Assembly (NCBI RefSeq): GCF_014066305.1
Contig: NW_023501092.1
Location: forward strand, 286,501 to 350,500
Direction: 5' to 3'
Origin: Letharia columbiana
Taxonomy: Eukaryota > Ascomycota > Lecanoromycetes > Lecanorales > Parmeliaceae
Length of the DNA: 64,000 nucleotides
Shown one piece after another: positions 46,919 through 58,167 of this stretch; within the stretch, counting starts at the first letter, position 1; each line of letters opens with the position of its first letter. The notes beneath the pieces were generated by a model. The model did no database searches. It was not told the DNA's origin and saw only the letters and a program-made list of their open reading frames with translations. Position numbers and translations under genes: made by a program.

Positions 46919-47488
46919 GGTGGAGTTCTGACGTGCGAAATTCGGAATTCGTTGTGGTAGAGGCGGAATGTTGGTAGACGTGGACGAGGAATTGGTTTGA
47001 TGGATTGCGAGGGGAGAACGGCCTGTATGTAGGCGAGAAGGATGTTTCGCGCTCAAAGCCTGGTCAAAATACAAGGATTGATTATTTGGATCCTTCAAGC
47101 ACAACAGAGTACAAAGAATCGTGCAACGCGTTCTTGTTTCTTCAAAGACCATCTCTATTTTCTCTCCAACAAAACCAAAAAAGTCTGCCGAGTCAGAATC
47201 TTTTTGTTCCTTCCCCAAATTACAACAAAGCCTCGAAGATGAGAATAGCCAAAAGAGCAAGACAAAGAACGGATAGAAAATTACAGATGTGTGTAGATCC
47301 CGCTCTAGCCTCTATTGCGTGAGAAGTCGTTAGATGCGAGCCAGTATTGCCTTTCGTGAGAATATCATCCGGTCTGAAGACAACCTCGAAGTGCGCTCAC
47401 AATTCTCTGGTGTGGAGAGGACTGCAGATTGTGAATAGGGAAGACACTTATCGTAGCCGACTCCATCTCTGCCCATAGCATAACAGGC
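46919..47488. other. Intergenic, 5' region of the secreted protein gene
   Basis: Contains the putative promoter and leader of the minus-strand secreted protein gene. The long minus frame through 47260 is its leader read through. Nothing else is supported. Confidence 0.45.
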
Positions 47489-47960
47489 TTACGCAAACCA
47501 CAGCGAGTTGGGCTCTACCGAGATAATCCGCGGGATAACAGGTTTGGTTGACTTTCCCGCTATCGCTTCCTTTCTTCCTGATGGGTTTCGTATGCTAGTC
47601 CGCTCCCATTGCAGTATTTCCTTGTAGATCTTCCCTGTCTCTGTATTCTCTTCCTTATGCTCTGCCGATCGAGCCACCGCGATGGAGACCGCTGCAGAAG
47701 GATCATTTTAAGGGTCATCTTGGTTGAGTAAAGCGCCGAGACCTCCTTCGCCGTTGGTAGTCATAGCAGTAAAACTGATTAAAGTTTCCAGAATCAGTAT
47801 CGTTGGGGGCTAGGGCCTCAAAGGTGCGTTGTAGAGTGTACATCCTGGTGTCGTGCAGAAAATGATGGAATCCAACGTCTTGGTACTCGAACGCCACCAG
47901 TTCTGAGGATTTGGTAATGAGCTTATTCCAACGGATAAGAAAATCTTGCTAGCCATGATA
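47489..47960 (-). pseudogene. Possible decayed gene fragment
   Basis: Two minus-strand segments read like protein but in different frames: 47950-47725 (FEYQDVGFHHFLHDTRMY, TLQRTFEALAPNDTD) and 47690-47489 (VARSAEHKEENTETGKIYKE, PRIISVEPNSLWFA). Between them one frame would need a one-base shift and a stop. No family recognised and no splice pair found that repairs the join. Confidence 0.3.
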
Positions 47961-48540
47961 GCAATCCAAAAGTGGATTTAACTGGGTGGGAATGTAGTAT
48001 GTCAAAAACACAGAGAACTGTGACGGAGCAATCATTGTGCCACTTACTAAGCCCACGTCCGGGGTCAGAGAAGCTAAGTCCGTAAGTGTATCCGATTGGG
48101 ACATGTCTCTTTTCCTTTACTCAAACAAGCGCATGCATAAGCGCAGCCGCCATACTTAAGGCATCTCTCATCATCTCCAAAACAACTCCTTCCATAAGTT
48201 TTGATCAGACCAGAGGATTTTCCCTCCACTCTTTTTATTTCGATTCCCTTTGTTCATGCACATCAGCTTTGACCATCCATATCCGATCCACAACAGCCCC
48301 CATCAGTTCCATAGCACCGCTGGTAACACCATACTTGACTACCTCCGAGGTCTCGAAAGTGACCATCGAACGGATCAATTAGCAGCACCCGACACCCATC
48401 TTCTCATTCACACAATCCCCCTGTTGAGTCTACACATAATCGGTGCCGAACGCATCATACTCGACTGCGTCACTGATTCCAAAAGACTGGCTTGAAGTCG
48501 ATCGCTTGGCAGCACCGCCACTCGTCCTCACTGTTTCACC
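47961..48540. other. Intergenic, upstream of the F-box-like gene
   Basis: The + frames at 48086-48382 and 48250-48495 have no domain. The region probably includes the promoter of the F-box-like gene starting at 48541. Confidence 0.45.
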
Positions 48541-49945
48541 ATGCCTCTGCTGCCAGACCTTCCAAACGAGATGCTAGAGCAGATCATGAAATACCTCTTG
48601 CCTGACGACGTCGACAACTTTTCGGACTCTCGTGAGGAATTTCGCGCTATTGCTAGCAGGATACTACCCAGGCACAATGAGTTGAAAAGAAAAAACTCCC
48701 AGGTCTCTTGCGGCTTGGTTGGCTCGGTAGGCTACAAAGCACTCCACCCCATTTTCTTACTCCGGGACATTCTTCAGGACCCGGAGATTCTCTGGTACGT
48801 TAAGACCATGTTCGTCGAGCTCTGCGACGATCACTATGCCTATAGAAACGAGGAAACCTGGGACGAGGCCCGACGGATAGCTGTGGACTGCAAAGATGGC
48901 ATCATCAAAATGGTGCAGGCATGTCCATACTTGGACCAAGAAGAACGTAAAAACTGGATCAATGCGACACTCTCATGCCACCAAGACACAGCTGTGGCTC
49001 TTCTTGCGTGCATGTTCCCATGCCTGGAGACTATCCGCCTCACAGGCATCCATTCCAACAATGAGCTACATTCCCTTGCACGGAAGATTGCCCAAGCCAA
49101 CCGTCTCGACCCTGGTGGTTCCCATGCTCTCAGCAAGCTCAATCTCGTCGAAGAGGAAGGCTGTGAAGCAGAAATATTCCAAAAGATGCCAGCATTCGAG
49201 CCACTTTCTGGTCTGCCTTCAATGCGACGCTATACAGGCAGATACTTGTATCATGAGAATGAGTGGACAACCCCCAAAGAGAAGTCTACAATTACAAGCG
49301 TGGAGCTCTACCAATGCATGATTTACATCGCAGCTCTGCGAAGTGTTTTTGGCGGAATTGCAAACCTGCGAGACTTCACATACGAACATCATTGGGCATT
49401 TGAGATTCCAGGGTACAGAGGCCTACCCGAACGATTGGAAAGGAGACTGGCAGCCTGGAGAGATTATCCTGAGCTTGCTGGAATTTGCAGCTCATTCTCT
49501 CGTCGAACTGGATCTGACTCGGGGCGGCAGTAAAGAAATGCAACGCGTGGAAGAAACACTCGGAGAGAAGGGAGAAGCCGAGGACTCAGACGAGGACTCG
49601 GAAGTTGGTGGCATAGTCAAGCCATTCATGGGCTCCCTTAGAGGTTTTCAGGTACTCAAAAACATCCGCGTTCAAAATGAGGCATTCGTCGAGGAAGACC
49701 TGGAAGGTTCCGCAGGTGGGAGAACGGTGCACCGTTTGGTGGACTTGTTGCCAGCTTCGGTGGTGAACGTTACGTTGGCGATGCCACAGTTGAGCGGAAA
49801 AGAGTCCTACCGGCTAATGGAGGGTTTACCAGGACTCAAGTGGGAGCGGGTTCCAAAGCTCGAGAAGGTCATTGTCGGAAGTGACTGTCCTTACAAAGAG
49901 ATGAAGACAGTGTTCGAGACTGTTGGTATTGAGTTGGTTTCATGA
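48541..49945 (+). pseudogene. F-box-like gene with a single frameshift
   Basis: The first frame (48541-49533) opens with MPLLPDLPNEMLEQIMKYLL, a standard F-box start (substrate adaptor of SCF ubiquitin ligases), followed by helical, leucine-rich-like sequence to LRDFTYEHHW. After about 49,430 the conserved pattern continues in the next frame: DWQPGEIILSLLEFAAHSL, then LDLTRGGS, an acidic stretch EDSDEDSEVGG, and IELVS at 49945. All GT/AG pairs near the switch were tried and none joins the two frames, so a one-base indel at about 49,425-49,440 is the simplest explanation. A genome sequence error would look the same. Without the shift the product would have about 467 residues. Confidence 0.7.
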
Positions 49946-50860
49946 TAGACTGGCGCAATGGGACAGAGGAGCTGAGGAGGGTCGAGGCCATCGGAAGGCT
50001 GGCTCTTCGCGGAGGTCGTCTTGGATCTGTTGACGCTACTGCAATATTAACAAATCAACAACTCATGTGTTGACCGAGTAGCTCGAGTATGATATCTTTA
50101 CAATGGTGGATGTATGGATCAAGCAGTCGAGAGATCCCCCAACCAATGCCAAGAAGATAATCGCTAGCTGCTTTGACACTAGCGTCAAGCTAAGAATTCA
50201 CCGAAATTGCTTGGCTCGCTGCCATCACGGTGACCGAAGAGTGCACCATGCAAATGCTTTAGCGAACATATCAACCTTTCTCTGCCATTTCCTTCGAGCA
50301 TCATACTCAACAGGTTCCTGAGTTCCTAGCACCGGGAGGCTCCACAGTCCAAATAGCACGTGCCAAGTCTCACACTAGTAATCATATATCCCTACGAGGC
50401 GTCCATTTGGGATGCTCCCCGGGGACAGCAGCTCGCTACTATTCTTGCTTCACCAGAGCTATGCTTGATGAAGCCAATATCTCCACTATTCGATATCTTG
50501 GCGATAGATTCTACTCCCAAGTAGGACAACTGGCCATGACGTTTACGGTGTACTTGTCGTGGTACCTTGGCAAGTCGCGTTCCAGTCAGCAAAGGATGCA
50601 AGGGTACAACTTTCCACCACTCAAATATCACTCGATGTCCTTGACGGGCACCGTCTCAGCGTGACCGAGAGACTCAGGAACTATACCAGCTCTTAGCGGC
50701 GTTGAAGGGCCGAAGGTAAGTTCTCTCGTCTATAAAGCGCTGTCCCTGCTCGAAAGTCCATCTCGTCTTCTTCACCCTCGCAGCGCGCTTTGTCCTTCCA
50801 TCATATCTACTAAGATCCGATTACCTGCTCTCCTTACACCACGAACCCAGCCAAGAAACC
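49946..50860. other. Intergenic, nothing recognised
   Basis: Several chance frames. The last ~150 bp before 50861 are pyrimidine-rich (CTCTCCTTACACCACG), typical of a fungal 5' leader. Confidence 0.5.
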
Positions 50861-51337
50861 ATGCACTTCTCAACCGTCCTCCCCGTCGCTCTTATCGCTC
50901 TCCCCACCATCCTCGCCTCCCCAACACCGCACTACTACCCCACCACACCTCAAGCACCATTCTGCCCCCCCAAACCCGCCACCCCCAGCCAACAACACGC
51001 CATTTTCTTCGACTTCATCAACAAGCTCTACACCCTCGAGGACCCCACGACCGCCTACCTGACCTACGTCTCCCCAGACTACATCAACCACTCACCCTAC
51101 GCACCCCAAGGGCGCGCAGCCGCCATCGCCTTCCTCAACTATCTGATCCCGAGCGTGAACCGGACGATTGTGCACGAGACGTTTGAAGGAGGGATTGGAT
51201 TTGTGCATTTGAATGTTGCAGGAGGCCAGATGGCGGTGGCGGATGTGTTTAGGCTGGATGGGACGTGCGTCATGGAGCATTGGGATGTGGATCAGGCGAG
51301 GCCTGCTAATGCTACGAACCCGCTTGCGCTGTTTTGA
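50861..51337 (+). CDS. Secreted SnoaL-like (NTF2-fold) protein
   Basis: 158 residues, no intron. The signal peptide MHFSTVLPVALIALPTILAS is followed by a Pro/Thr-rich linker and a SnoaL-like domain of the NTF2 superfamily: FFDFINKLYT, YVSPDYINHSPYAPQGR and ADVFRLDGTCVMEHWDV are the usual landmarks, with His/Asp positions in the conserved places. SnoaL-like proteins include polyketide cyclases, but most fungal secreted members have no known substrate, so only the fold is safe. Start context ACCATGC is good and the 5' leader is pyrimidine-rich. No neighbouring biosynthetic genes, so a role in a metabolite cluster is not indicated. Confidence 0.85.
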   Translation: MHFSTVLPVALIALPTILASPTPHYYPTTPQAPFCPPKPATPSQQHAIFFDFINKLYTLEDPTTAYLTYVSPDYINHSPYAPQGRAAAIAFLNYLIPSVNRTIVHETFEGGIGFVHLNVAGGQMAVADVFRLDGTCVMEHWDVDQARPANATNPLALF

Positions 51338-53358
51338 GGGGAGAAAGTGCGCCGATGACGTGGCTCAGAAGAGGATCCAGATATGGAGACCTGGCGACTC
51401 ATCTGTCCTCCAAACTAGTGTGGTAGAGGTGTGCAGAAACTGATGGCCTACCAAGGATTGCACTTGACGCCTTGATAGATTAACTTACCATTCGTGGTGC
51501 TCAGAGTACATATCTCCGATAAAAACATAAACGCAATTGGAAAAAGACCTTTTTCAAAGCCGATCGAATGAATTGAAAGAAGAAGGGGGAGCCGCTAGGA
51601 GCCCAATACTGATGTCCAATGCGTTGACTTTCCCACTGCTCATCTGGGCGCCATCCATACATTCGCGAGAGCCAGGCTCCGTCGCTTAGCAGTGGACCAC
51701 GAGCTCGACGCGATGAAACGCGTCCTTTAAGACTCACTAGGGCCAACCACACACAACGGTATTTCGCAGTCCAGAAAGGAAAAAAACCTTGAACTGGACT
51801 TACTTTATTAGAGCGGCAATGAGAAGAACCCTGAAATTACACACTTCAGTACGTTGATGACAATGCGCTCGAGAAGCAAAGAGCCTCAAGCTAGGTGAAA
51901 TGGTCTCGGAACCACAACTATGTTCCGACCACCACCTCCCCTCATCCATCGTCGAAGAACTACGTTGATGGTACGAAGCGCTATATCCGATATCCTCGTT
52001 GCGCACACGCAAGACGTGTCTTCTTCTTTACAAACAGTTATCCCATACAACTGTTCGAAAGGATACAACTTTTCTACGGGTATCTAAATAATGTCGACTC
52101 CTTATTTAGATGGAACGAAATCTTGACAAAGCTGCCTTTGATTTCGTAAAAGAGGAATACGACACTTTTGCGCCGGGCTGGCATGATAAGAATTTGAAAA
52201 CATTGGGCACAGACATGTTGTAATGTAGAGTGAAGGTTGTTGTAAGATTGTTCTTATGGAATAACGGCCGTGAAGCCTACTATATGGTAGTCGCCAGCCC
52301 TTCAAGGCTAGTGGGCGTACTCCAGCACGACAGCTCGATGTGATGGAGGGCCATGGGAGAGTAGTATGGAGGATGTGAGGTTTATGTACCAAGAGTTGGT
52401 GGCTGGACGGTGCCGATGTATGGTCTTTTCGCGCAAGACTACCGTGTGTAACTATCCTATCTGAAATTTTCTTGTTTAGCCGAGATATTTTTGTAGGACG
52501 ACATCTTCGTACATCACATACCTCCTTTGTTACCCCCAAATACTTACTTACGAAACCATAATATTCTAGGCCTGAACGGCTTCCATGAACGAATTTTCTC
52601 TAGTTCCTGGTCAGGCGCTGTGTCCCAGTCCAAGTACACAAACCCGACATCAACACACCCACAAACGTCGCTTTAAGCGAGCTCGAAACTATTATATTTC
52701 CCGGCATTTGTTTACACGGAACTCAAAGGCCAGCAGGTCATAAACCTCAATTCGGTCTAGTGCTTCGTTGCGTCGTGGTGACGGCGTCATGAAGGGCGAT
52801 TTGCCGCTAAAAAGCCGGCCGGGAGGGTGCGAAACACCTCTCTGTAGAATAGTTGGAACGAACGGCGAGTCGAGTGGGCTGCACCCGGAAAAGAAACGGA
52901 TCTCAGTCTCTATACAATGCTGTCTTGATGGTTATTCTGCCTTTGGTGGGTGTGGGGCAAGACTTTGCCAAAGCGGAGCGACGTCAAGAGAGTATGGATT
53001 CATACTTGAAACACGCCATCGCATGCAATTCCGATACATGGAAAATGATACTCCAAGTTTGAGAAAGGACTAATCATGGCGCTTGGAGATCTAGGCAAGT
53101 AAGGCAACTAGATCTCAGTTCATCGTTAAACACCATCACAATGATCGCTTCTTCTCTTCCGGACCTTGCTCTCTCGTCATGCCTTTGGGAAGAGATTGAT
53201 AACCATCGTCCCTGAGATAAGTGCTGCATTTCCGTCCATTCTTCACTCCCAAAGCCTGCTCCGACCGTGCTGTTGTTTTGCTTTGTGTGTGCATCATACA
53301 TCGACCTCCCCGCAAATCTTCCAGAGACCACACGTAGAAAGAAGGTCGCCGGATCATC
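51338..53358. other. Long intergenic stretch, no supported gene
   Basis: Two kilobases of ordinary composition with only short frames. The most protein-like are - 51501-51752 (DGAWLSRMYGWRPDEQWE) and + 52768-53073, neither with a domain. Repeats and RNA genes were looked for by eye and not found. Confidence 0.45.
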
Positions 53359-54249
53359 ATGGAGAACAAGGGCTCCGGGGGCGTAGCAAACACGCCCGCA
53401 CTTCCGACTCCACGACCGCCGGCTCCGTCACCTAAAGCCCCACGACCTGCAGCACCACGACATAAACCATTCACCCCGAAGGAAGCCAAAGCGGGGATCG
53501 AAACATGCACCCAGAAATTCCGAAACTCAACCCGCTCTGAATCCCTGACGGCTTTGTTCGAGCAAGGGCAGAAAACAAGTATCACGCAGTGCATCTGTCT
53601 TGACCTCGGCCCATTCATGAGCTTCGAGAACAAGAGCGCAAGGGAGACTTCAACACCTCTCTCCACCAACCAGCCATGCTGGAATTGCTCCTCAACGGTC
53701 AGACGAAAGACGAGAGAAATCAAAGTCTACTCCCAAGACCCCGTCTTCACGCGATCAGAACGCGACCACCTCCAACCCCGCGTCCACACCGTCCTCCACA
53801 ACGACGACGCTTTCGCCAAGATGTCCAAAACCACATTCCTATCCGCGCCATATCTGGACGCGAAAAACATCTCCCGAGCGCTCACGGACACTTCTCCCTC
53901 AACTCTGTACATCGGCACCGACCTCGACGCCGCCATCGCGGACATCGGCAAGGACAACGCCAAAGAGTTTCCGGGCGGGAAGGAGAAGTGTTTCCGTCCG
54001 TTGCGGGAGTTCGGGCGAGACTCGGCCGAGACGCTGCGGTTGCCGATCTTCGCCCACGGTGTCCGAGACGGTCATGATGTCTGGGCGGAAGCGAGTGTTT
54101 CATTGGAGAGTGCCCGATGGTGGAGGGAAAAAGGTGGGAAAGCGGTTGGATGGGGGGGGGGGATGGCAAGAGCAGGAGTGGAAGTCGGAGCGCGACACTA
54201 TCATCTGGTGCGGAGGGGAAGGAAAATGGAAAGGGAAAGGAATTTGTGA
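53359..54249 (+). CDS. SRR1-like domain protein with an internal out-of-frame segment
   Basis: 296 residues in one open frame. After a Pro-rich N-terminus, SRR1-like landmarks appear: ITQCICLDLGPF, then IKVYSQDPVFT, DDAFAKMSKTTFLSAPYLD and TLYIGTDLDAAIAD. SRR1 proteins were first described in plant light/clock signalling; the fungal role is unknown. Between 53,648 and 53,705 the family's conserved helix is missing from this frame but present in the next one (FNTSLHQPAMLELLLNG), after which the first frame is right again. The gene therefore seems to carry two compensating indels. A later frame change near 54,060 (SETVMMSGRKRVF in the other frame) may have altered the C-terminus too. Confidence 0.7.
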   Translation: MENKGSGGVANTPALPTPRPPAPSPKAPRPAAPRHKPFTPKEAKAGIETCTQKFRNSTRSESLTALFEQGQKTSITQCICLDLGPFMSFENKSARETSTPLSTNQPCWNCSSTVRRKTREIKVYSQDPVFTRSERDHLQPRVHTVLHNDDAFAKMSKTTFLSAPYLDAKNISRALTDTSPSTLYIGTDLDAAIADIGKDNAKEFPGGKEKCFRPLREFGRDSAETLRLPIFAHGVRDGHDVWAEASVSLESARWWREKGGKAVGWGGGMARAGVEVGARHYHLVRRGRKMERERNL

Positions 54250-54829
54250 TCGACTATTGGGGATGGGACGCCTGAAAAGAAGGGCGCTAGGAAATTCAAA
54301 AGAAGATAAACCACATTGATGTAGACGGCGTAGGATGTCCGCGAAAATTCCAAGAAGTCCGAGACAGACTGCACGTTGGTTCTTCGCCGAACCCCCCCGA
54401 GGCCGCAGAAACCTTCTGCAATCTGAATGGTGCAGCGCACGCTGTAATACAGTCCATCGAAAAGAAGGAAGGGACGTGGTATAGTACGACCGGATGTGAC
54501 AACAATGGCCCTCGCAGTCAGGCTTCCCTCACGGTGCTACAGTTGACTCCAGCAAGCATGATGCGCGCCGGCGCCCAGGTCTAGATACCCTCCCATCTCG
54601 TGTTTTCGCAGAGAGAAAAACGCATCGGTAGACCGTGTCCGTCGCGATGGGGCGTTCTGCGCGCCTCTGCTGCGGCCCAAAGAAGGACAACCGTAGCGAG
54701 GGTTCGCGCGCCTTTTCCCTTCCGAAAACATGCATCTTGCGTCCGTGTATCTAATCCGGGTATCTCCGCGTCTCCTTTATACAAACATTCCCAGAGGTCA
54801 TACAGAAGTCATCACCGGGTCGAAACTCC
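54250..54829. other. Convergent intergenic region
   Basis: Lies between the 3' ends of the SRR1-like gene and the minus-strand rhodopsin-like gene. Only low-quality frames; no repeat seen. Confidence 0.5.
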
Positions 54830-56446
54830 TCAGAACAAATTATCCTGCCACACCACCCGTTCCGTCACAGTCACAGTCGTCTTCACCCGGATCCCTCGAG
54901 CGGGCAAGGCTTCCTGCGGATTCCCCAGCTCGTACTCATCGCTCCCTGTATCCTGACCTCCGTAGACGTTGACATTGTTCCTCCATGGCGTCTTGGATGA
55001 TCCACTGATTGCATCCTGCAATCGATCGAAGCTCCCATTCGTTCCCTTGCTGGGCATGCCACTCCTCCACGATGCCGAATAGCTCCTTTTATTGCTCGGC
55101 TGAGACGTCGGGGTTGGCCGGTAGGCTTGGCCCCAGATGATTTCTGACGAACAGGGGTCGTAGACTAGGTAGGCAGGCGCTGATTACCGCGACTGCTGGT
55201 TCCGCCGCCGTCCAGGTGGCTGGGGCCACGTAATTCCCTGATCGCTGTCAGTATTGAAGAACGCAGGCGGTTTGTACAGGTGAAGACTTACAGGTGATAT
55301 CGAGCCGACCGAGTTGGGAAAGCTTTGCATGCTGAAATCTTGATAATATTATAAGTCGATTGATACTGACGGCGCAGACTCTGCAACGCAAGTCAATTTA
55401 ACCCTTTTCGAGAATTGAAAGCAGCGAAGGAAGCTTACGTAAGGCCGACAGTGAATATAACTGTCAAGATCGATTTCTGCAGCTTGCCAGTGCGCAATCT
55501 CCACAGCAGTGGTATGGGCTTCGATATCTCGTCAGTATAGAAGAGGAAGCCTTTCTAGTGTGCAGACTCACCAATGCCAAGAGGGCGAAATCGGTGACTG
55601 TGTTGATGGCTCCGCTGACAAGGTAGAATAATTGAGTATTGACACAACGACCCCCCGACCGGGACTTGACTCCGCCTCCAAGGGTGGTCCAGAAGTCGTG
55701 GATTGGTGTACAAGTCCAGATCGATACAGGAAAGAGGGAGACTCCAAGACAAACAACGAATATGGCTGCACCAACGAGTATGCGCCTAAAATGGACGATG
55801 GGAAAGATGCGGTACAGGAACAATATCCTGAGACGTCAATTTCTCAGCCACCGGTTGAAGGAAGGCATATGGCGAAGCAAAGAAGACATACGTACACGGA
55901 GAATTTGACAGTAATCATGGCCATTATGAATGTCAGCGAGAAAGCATATAGGACCTTGAAGACGGCGAAAATGGTAGAGGCTGGCAGGATTTCGATATGC
56001 TCTCCGAAGCCTATGTGGATTGCTGTTGTTTCAGGTCAGCGAAAGCCATATGGGTGAAAACTACCATGACTGACCCACGATGAGAGCGATGCTTGGCCCC
56101 AGAGCGAATAACTGCACGAGGGTCAATGAAGTGCCACCAAGGAGTCATAAACCGACATACCCAAGCCAGTATCACGGCGTAATCATCGAACTAACTCCTC
56201 GTCAGAGCATATTCCTTTCCCTTCTTCAATCGCGCATTATCATACCCATAGTCCAGCACCTGCAATCCATCTCGACAGCAGGCGCAGGATCACCGCCAGA
56301 GTCGGGAGAACGAGCAGCACTGTCACCCCTGCCATCAGTGTATGGTACCGATTGGCATACAGCGCTGGGTCGGCGGCAGCACTCGGAAGCGTCGAAGAGT
56401 TCATGTCGGCGGGCAGGGTGGGAGTGGCATTGAGCACAGGCGACAT
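54830..56446 (-). CDS. Fungal rhodopsin-like seven-helix membrane protein, nine exons
   Basis: Exons (5' to 3'): 56446-56246, 56190-56161, 56111-56075, 56022-55896, 55827-55572, 55518-55439, 55380-55292, 55237-55149, 55099-54830; 392 residues, all phases match. Introns are 49-68 bp; one exon is only 30 bp. The family pattern is complete: N-glycosylatable extracellular N-terminus, TM1 (TLMAGVTVLLVLPTLAVIL), FDDYAVILAW, AIHIGFGEHIE, a TM ending KFSVILFLYRIF, extracellular Cys pair (ISIWTCTP-like and GGRCVNT), NTVTDFALLALPIPLLWRL, VGLTVCAVSINRL, then WNYVAPATWTAAEPAVAVIS and CLPSLRPLF. This is the rhodopsin-like integral membrane family common in plant-associated ascomycetes, sometimes grouped with Pth11-like receptors; no retinal-binding lysine motif is implied. 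The cytoplasmic tail is Ser/Gly-rich and ends RVVWQDNLF. Intact. Confidence 0.88.
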
Positions 56447-56962
56447 GAGAAGGATGTGGCATGGCTGGAGTGGGAACCATATAATGATGCGACTGGTACG
56501 AGCCCTGAAGACCAACAGAAAGTTGGCGTACATGAATACGAGCCGCAAGCATTTTAGAGGGCAAATGATGCCGAAGCCAACATAGAATAGACTTTAAAGA
56601 TTGCAAATACCATGTCTTGATTGATTCCGCAGGCATGTTGAGTAAAGACAGAAGTTCGATGGCAACGATGGGGCAGTAAAGGAGGCGAAGAATGGTCACA
56701 CCTGAGTTTCCACCATCATTCAACAAGTCCCGATAATAAATAAAGGTAGTAGGTACCTTGATGTTATGGAAATCGCAGACGTGGACTCTGGCGATTGAGT
56801 TCGGACTACAATCGTACCACGGAACCTTATTCTCGTTAATCAGCGGCAAGACACGAGGTGGAATTACCTTAGCCCGGCACAAAGTTAAAACAATAGGGTA
56901 CCGTACATTGACGATCTATTCGCACTACACGGAACCCGACTACCAAGGACTAACCCGCACTA
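56447..56962. other. Intergenic between two minus-strand genes
   Basis: Should carry the promoter of the rhodopsin-like gene and the 3' end of the secreted protein gene. The long minus frame 56226-56882 is upstream sequence plus a shadow of exon 1. Nothing else is supported. Confidence 0.5.
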
Positions 56963-58167
56963 TCATGGACTGAGCGAAAGCATCACCGTTCTATCTCGAC
57001 CTACGGCACCTCAGCACACCGACAGTCATTCTTCGACAGAGTAGAGAGGATCGACTTACCTAGGCCAAATGCAGCGCCGGCTTTACCTTTCGTAACACAC
57101 ATCTCATTGACAGCCACAGCTGCCATCCACATCTCGTACCAAGAGCTCTTGTCCGTGTCCCCCTCCTCGAAGTCGATGGTTGCAGTGCACGTTCCTGGAA
57201 CTGTCAGGAGAACAATCGTCGCTAGCGAGCACGGAGAAGAGGAAGCTTTTTGCAGAAGTCTGAGACTGGCAGGATAAGACGCGTGCGTACCGCTTGATAT
57301 TTTCCTGCCACCCCACGGAATAATCACGCTTCTTGGCCCAGCTGGTTTTCTCCCTGATAAAGACATAGGACGATCGATTGATCGGCATGGTTCCCAACAG
57401 TTTAGTGCAAATTGTCTCGTCCTCCAGTTCCGAGTCCAGCGTGCATTTTACATGCGGACTGTAGGAGGAGACTGAGATACCGAGTCCCTTCTTTCTACCT
57501 AAAAAGCAAGAGCAAGTAAACTTTCAGTCGAAGTATTGCTTCCCATTTCGAACGAAAGAGAAATACGAATTACTGACCTATGTAATTGCGATAGCCACCG
57601 ATTGGAGTGTTACCTTGCTTTTTGGGTTCATCTCTTAAAACACATTTATCCAGGATCGATTTCGCGGCCGCCGAGATTTCGTGGTTCGTTGCAGTGTCCA
57701 AAACCACCTTAATCATATGATCGATATCGATAGCACAGAGACCATCATCTGGGTTCGAAAGGTTAGCCGCAAACCACAAACTCTCCCCCGAGCAACAGGA
57801 GACCAAAACATGTAGCGTTGAACTCACCGCTGAGGTAACGATACGGCAAGGGACGCTCAAAGTGGCCCATTCGTCGCGCGCCGAAAGAGACGAACTGGTT
57901 ATCCGTAGGCATTTGATTCCAAGCCTCTTCACAGCTCGCCTTGTTCAGATGATACCCCCAATACTTCCCATCGCATTTGATGTTCTCATTGGCGGTGGTG
58001 TTGACAAGTTGTAGATTATTAGCCGAGCTTGATAAGTTGAGAAGATCAAGAGTTGATGATGTCGAAGATGATGGGACACTGATGGCTAAGTTTGGAGAAG
58101 GAGGGACTAGCCCGTGAACCGTGGTGATGAACATGTGTAAGAACACGAAACCGGTCAAGGAAGACAT
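56963..58167 (-). CDS. Secreted cysteine-containing protein, five exons
   Basis: Exons 58167-57828, 57748-57578, 57498-57328, 57200-57060 and 57009-56963 give 289 residues. Introns 1, 2 and 4 are clear (GTGAGT, GTCAGT, GTAAGT donors). Intron 3 is not: the stronger donor GTACGC at 57290 gives the wrong phase, so GTGATT at 57327 was used. Signal peptide MSSLTGFVFLHMFITTVHG (an ATG 15 bp upstream is also possible). Landmarks in order: IKCDGKYWGYHLNKASCEEA, FERPLPYRYLSDDGLCAIDI, IGRKKGLGISVSSYSPHVKC, CTKLLGTMP, TCTATIDFEEG, SSWYEMWMAAVAVNEMCV and KGKAGAAFGLG. I recognise the pattern as a recurrent secreted family of filamentous fungi without known function. At least seven cysteines suggest disulfides. 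Confidence 0.75.

Noticed and set aside
56226..56882. 218-residue minus ORF upstream of the rhodopsin-like gene
   Set aside because: It reads the first exon region in the wrong frame; the correct frame starts at 56446.
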